A stretch of 64,000 bases of DNA from JANNSX01 sp046348995 (GTDB lineage Bacteria > Pseudomonadota > Alphaproteobacteria > Rhizobiales > Hyphomicrobiaceae), in contig JAXMDB010000012.1 of assembly GCA_046348995.1 (NCBI GenBank), forward strand, positions 70,921 to 134,920, given 5' to 3'. The position numbers and the translations under genes were made by a program. Below are positions 63,949 to 64,000 of this stretch, one piece after another. How positions within the stretch are numbered: the stretch's first letter is position 1; the number at the start of each line of letters is the position of its first letter. Under the pieces are notes generated by a model that saw only the letters and a list, made by a program, of their open reading frames with translations, did not search any database and had not been told where the DNA came from.

Positions 63949-64000
63949 GGTGGACTGAGCGCACGCGAAGTCCACCGCGGCAAACGCAGCGCCGGTGGTG
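63944..64000. repeat. REP-like element, cut by the window end
   Basis: Begins CGTAGGGTGGACTGAGCGCA at 63944, then GCGAAGTCCACC forms a stem with GGTGGACT. It is a relative of the 47771 element. Only the left part is visible. Its TAG forms the stop codon of the preceding gene. Confidence 0.7.

Overview
The window is GC-rich chromosomal DNA of an alphaproteobacterium, most likely a member of the Hyphomicrobiales. The evidence is the gene content: an fdsGBACD-type NAD+ formate dehydrogenase, an OlsB-like ornithine-lipid acyltransferase, IalB-like periplasmic proteins, mesaconyl-CoA hydratase of the ethylmalonyl-CoA pathway, a TakP-type TRAP transporter and an alphaproteobacterial carotenoid/membrane-protection cluster. 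Genes are dense, often overlap by 1-14 nt, and lie on both strands. I saw no tRNA, rRNA, CRISPR array, prophage or intact insertion sequence.

Layout. (1) 1-8.3 kb: carotenoid precursor and desaturation genes (type 2 IPP isomerase, CrtI) beside a membrane-lipid cluster (DUF2878, frameshifted DUF2177, SDR, DUF3833, cyclopropane-fatty-acid synthase, DUF1365, COG2907 flavoprotein). A TGATCC-N18-TACGAT promoter of the kind used by singlet-oxygen ECF sigma factors precedes the COG2907 gene. (2) 8.6-11.3 kb: a small putative zinc-finger protein, an unknown protein, QueF and a hot-dog hydratase. (3) 11.3-21.4 kb: a molybdoenzyme block with fdsGBA, fdhD and fdsD, a three-subunit xanthine-dehydrogenase-family hydroxylase and a MoaD-like protein. 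mobA and mobB (24.7-25.8 kb) complete the cofactor theme. (4) 21.7-25 kb: a low-GC hypothetical gene, DUF1638, mesaconyl-CoA hydratase and an isochorismatase-fold protein. (5) 26-31.6 kb: a TakP-like TRAP transporter split into two convergent units, Mrp and DUF971. (6) 31.9-41.8 kb: a PhyH oxygenase, a pentapeptide protein, an HCCA-isomerase-like protein, OlsB, a hybrid histidine kinase, a quinone oxidoreductase, an RNA methyltransferase, two IalB-like proteins, a prepilin-peptidase-like protein lacking both catalytic aspartates, and a frameshifted DUF805 gene. (7) 42.1-47.8 kb: pheT without pheS, YCII, a low-GC hypothetical gene, EVE, a methyltransferase and two DUF1761 proteins. (8) 47.9-52.2 kb: beta-oxidation genes. 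(9) 52.6-60.4 kb: a 2182-residue repeat protein with a VWA domain and RTX repeats, followed by an outer-membrane beta-barrel gene. (10) 60.5-64 kb: an HxlR-type regulator next to a perfect 9-bp dyad, a membrane protein, a flavin oxidoreductase and a CitE-like lyase/thioesterase.

Functionally the region combines C1 and small-acid metabolism (formate dehydrogenase, 2-oxoacid uptake, ethylmalonyl-CoA steps, fatty-acid oxidation), molybdenum-cofactor maturation and membrane defence against photo-oxidation. Several families of short inverted-repeat elements sit between genes, and some of them supply stop codons to their neighbours. The least expected items are the repeat elements feeding stop codons, the triplicated DUF971 gene end, the pseudo-prepilin peptidase, the two dyads next to fdsG and the HxlR gene, and the giant VWA/RTX protein.
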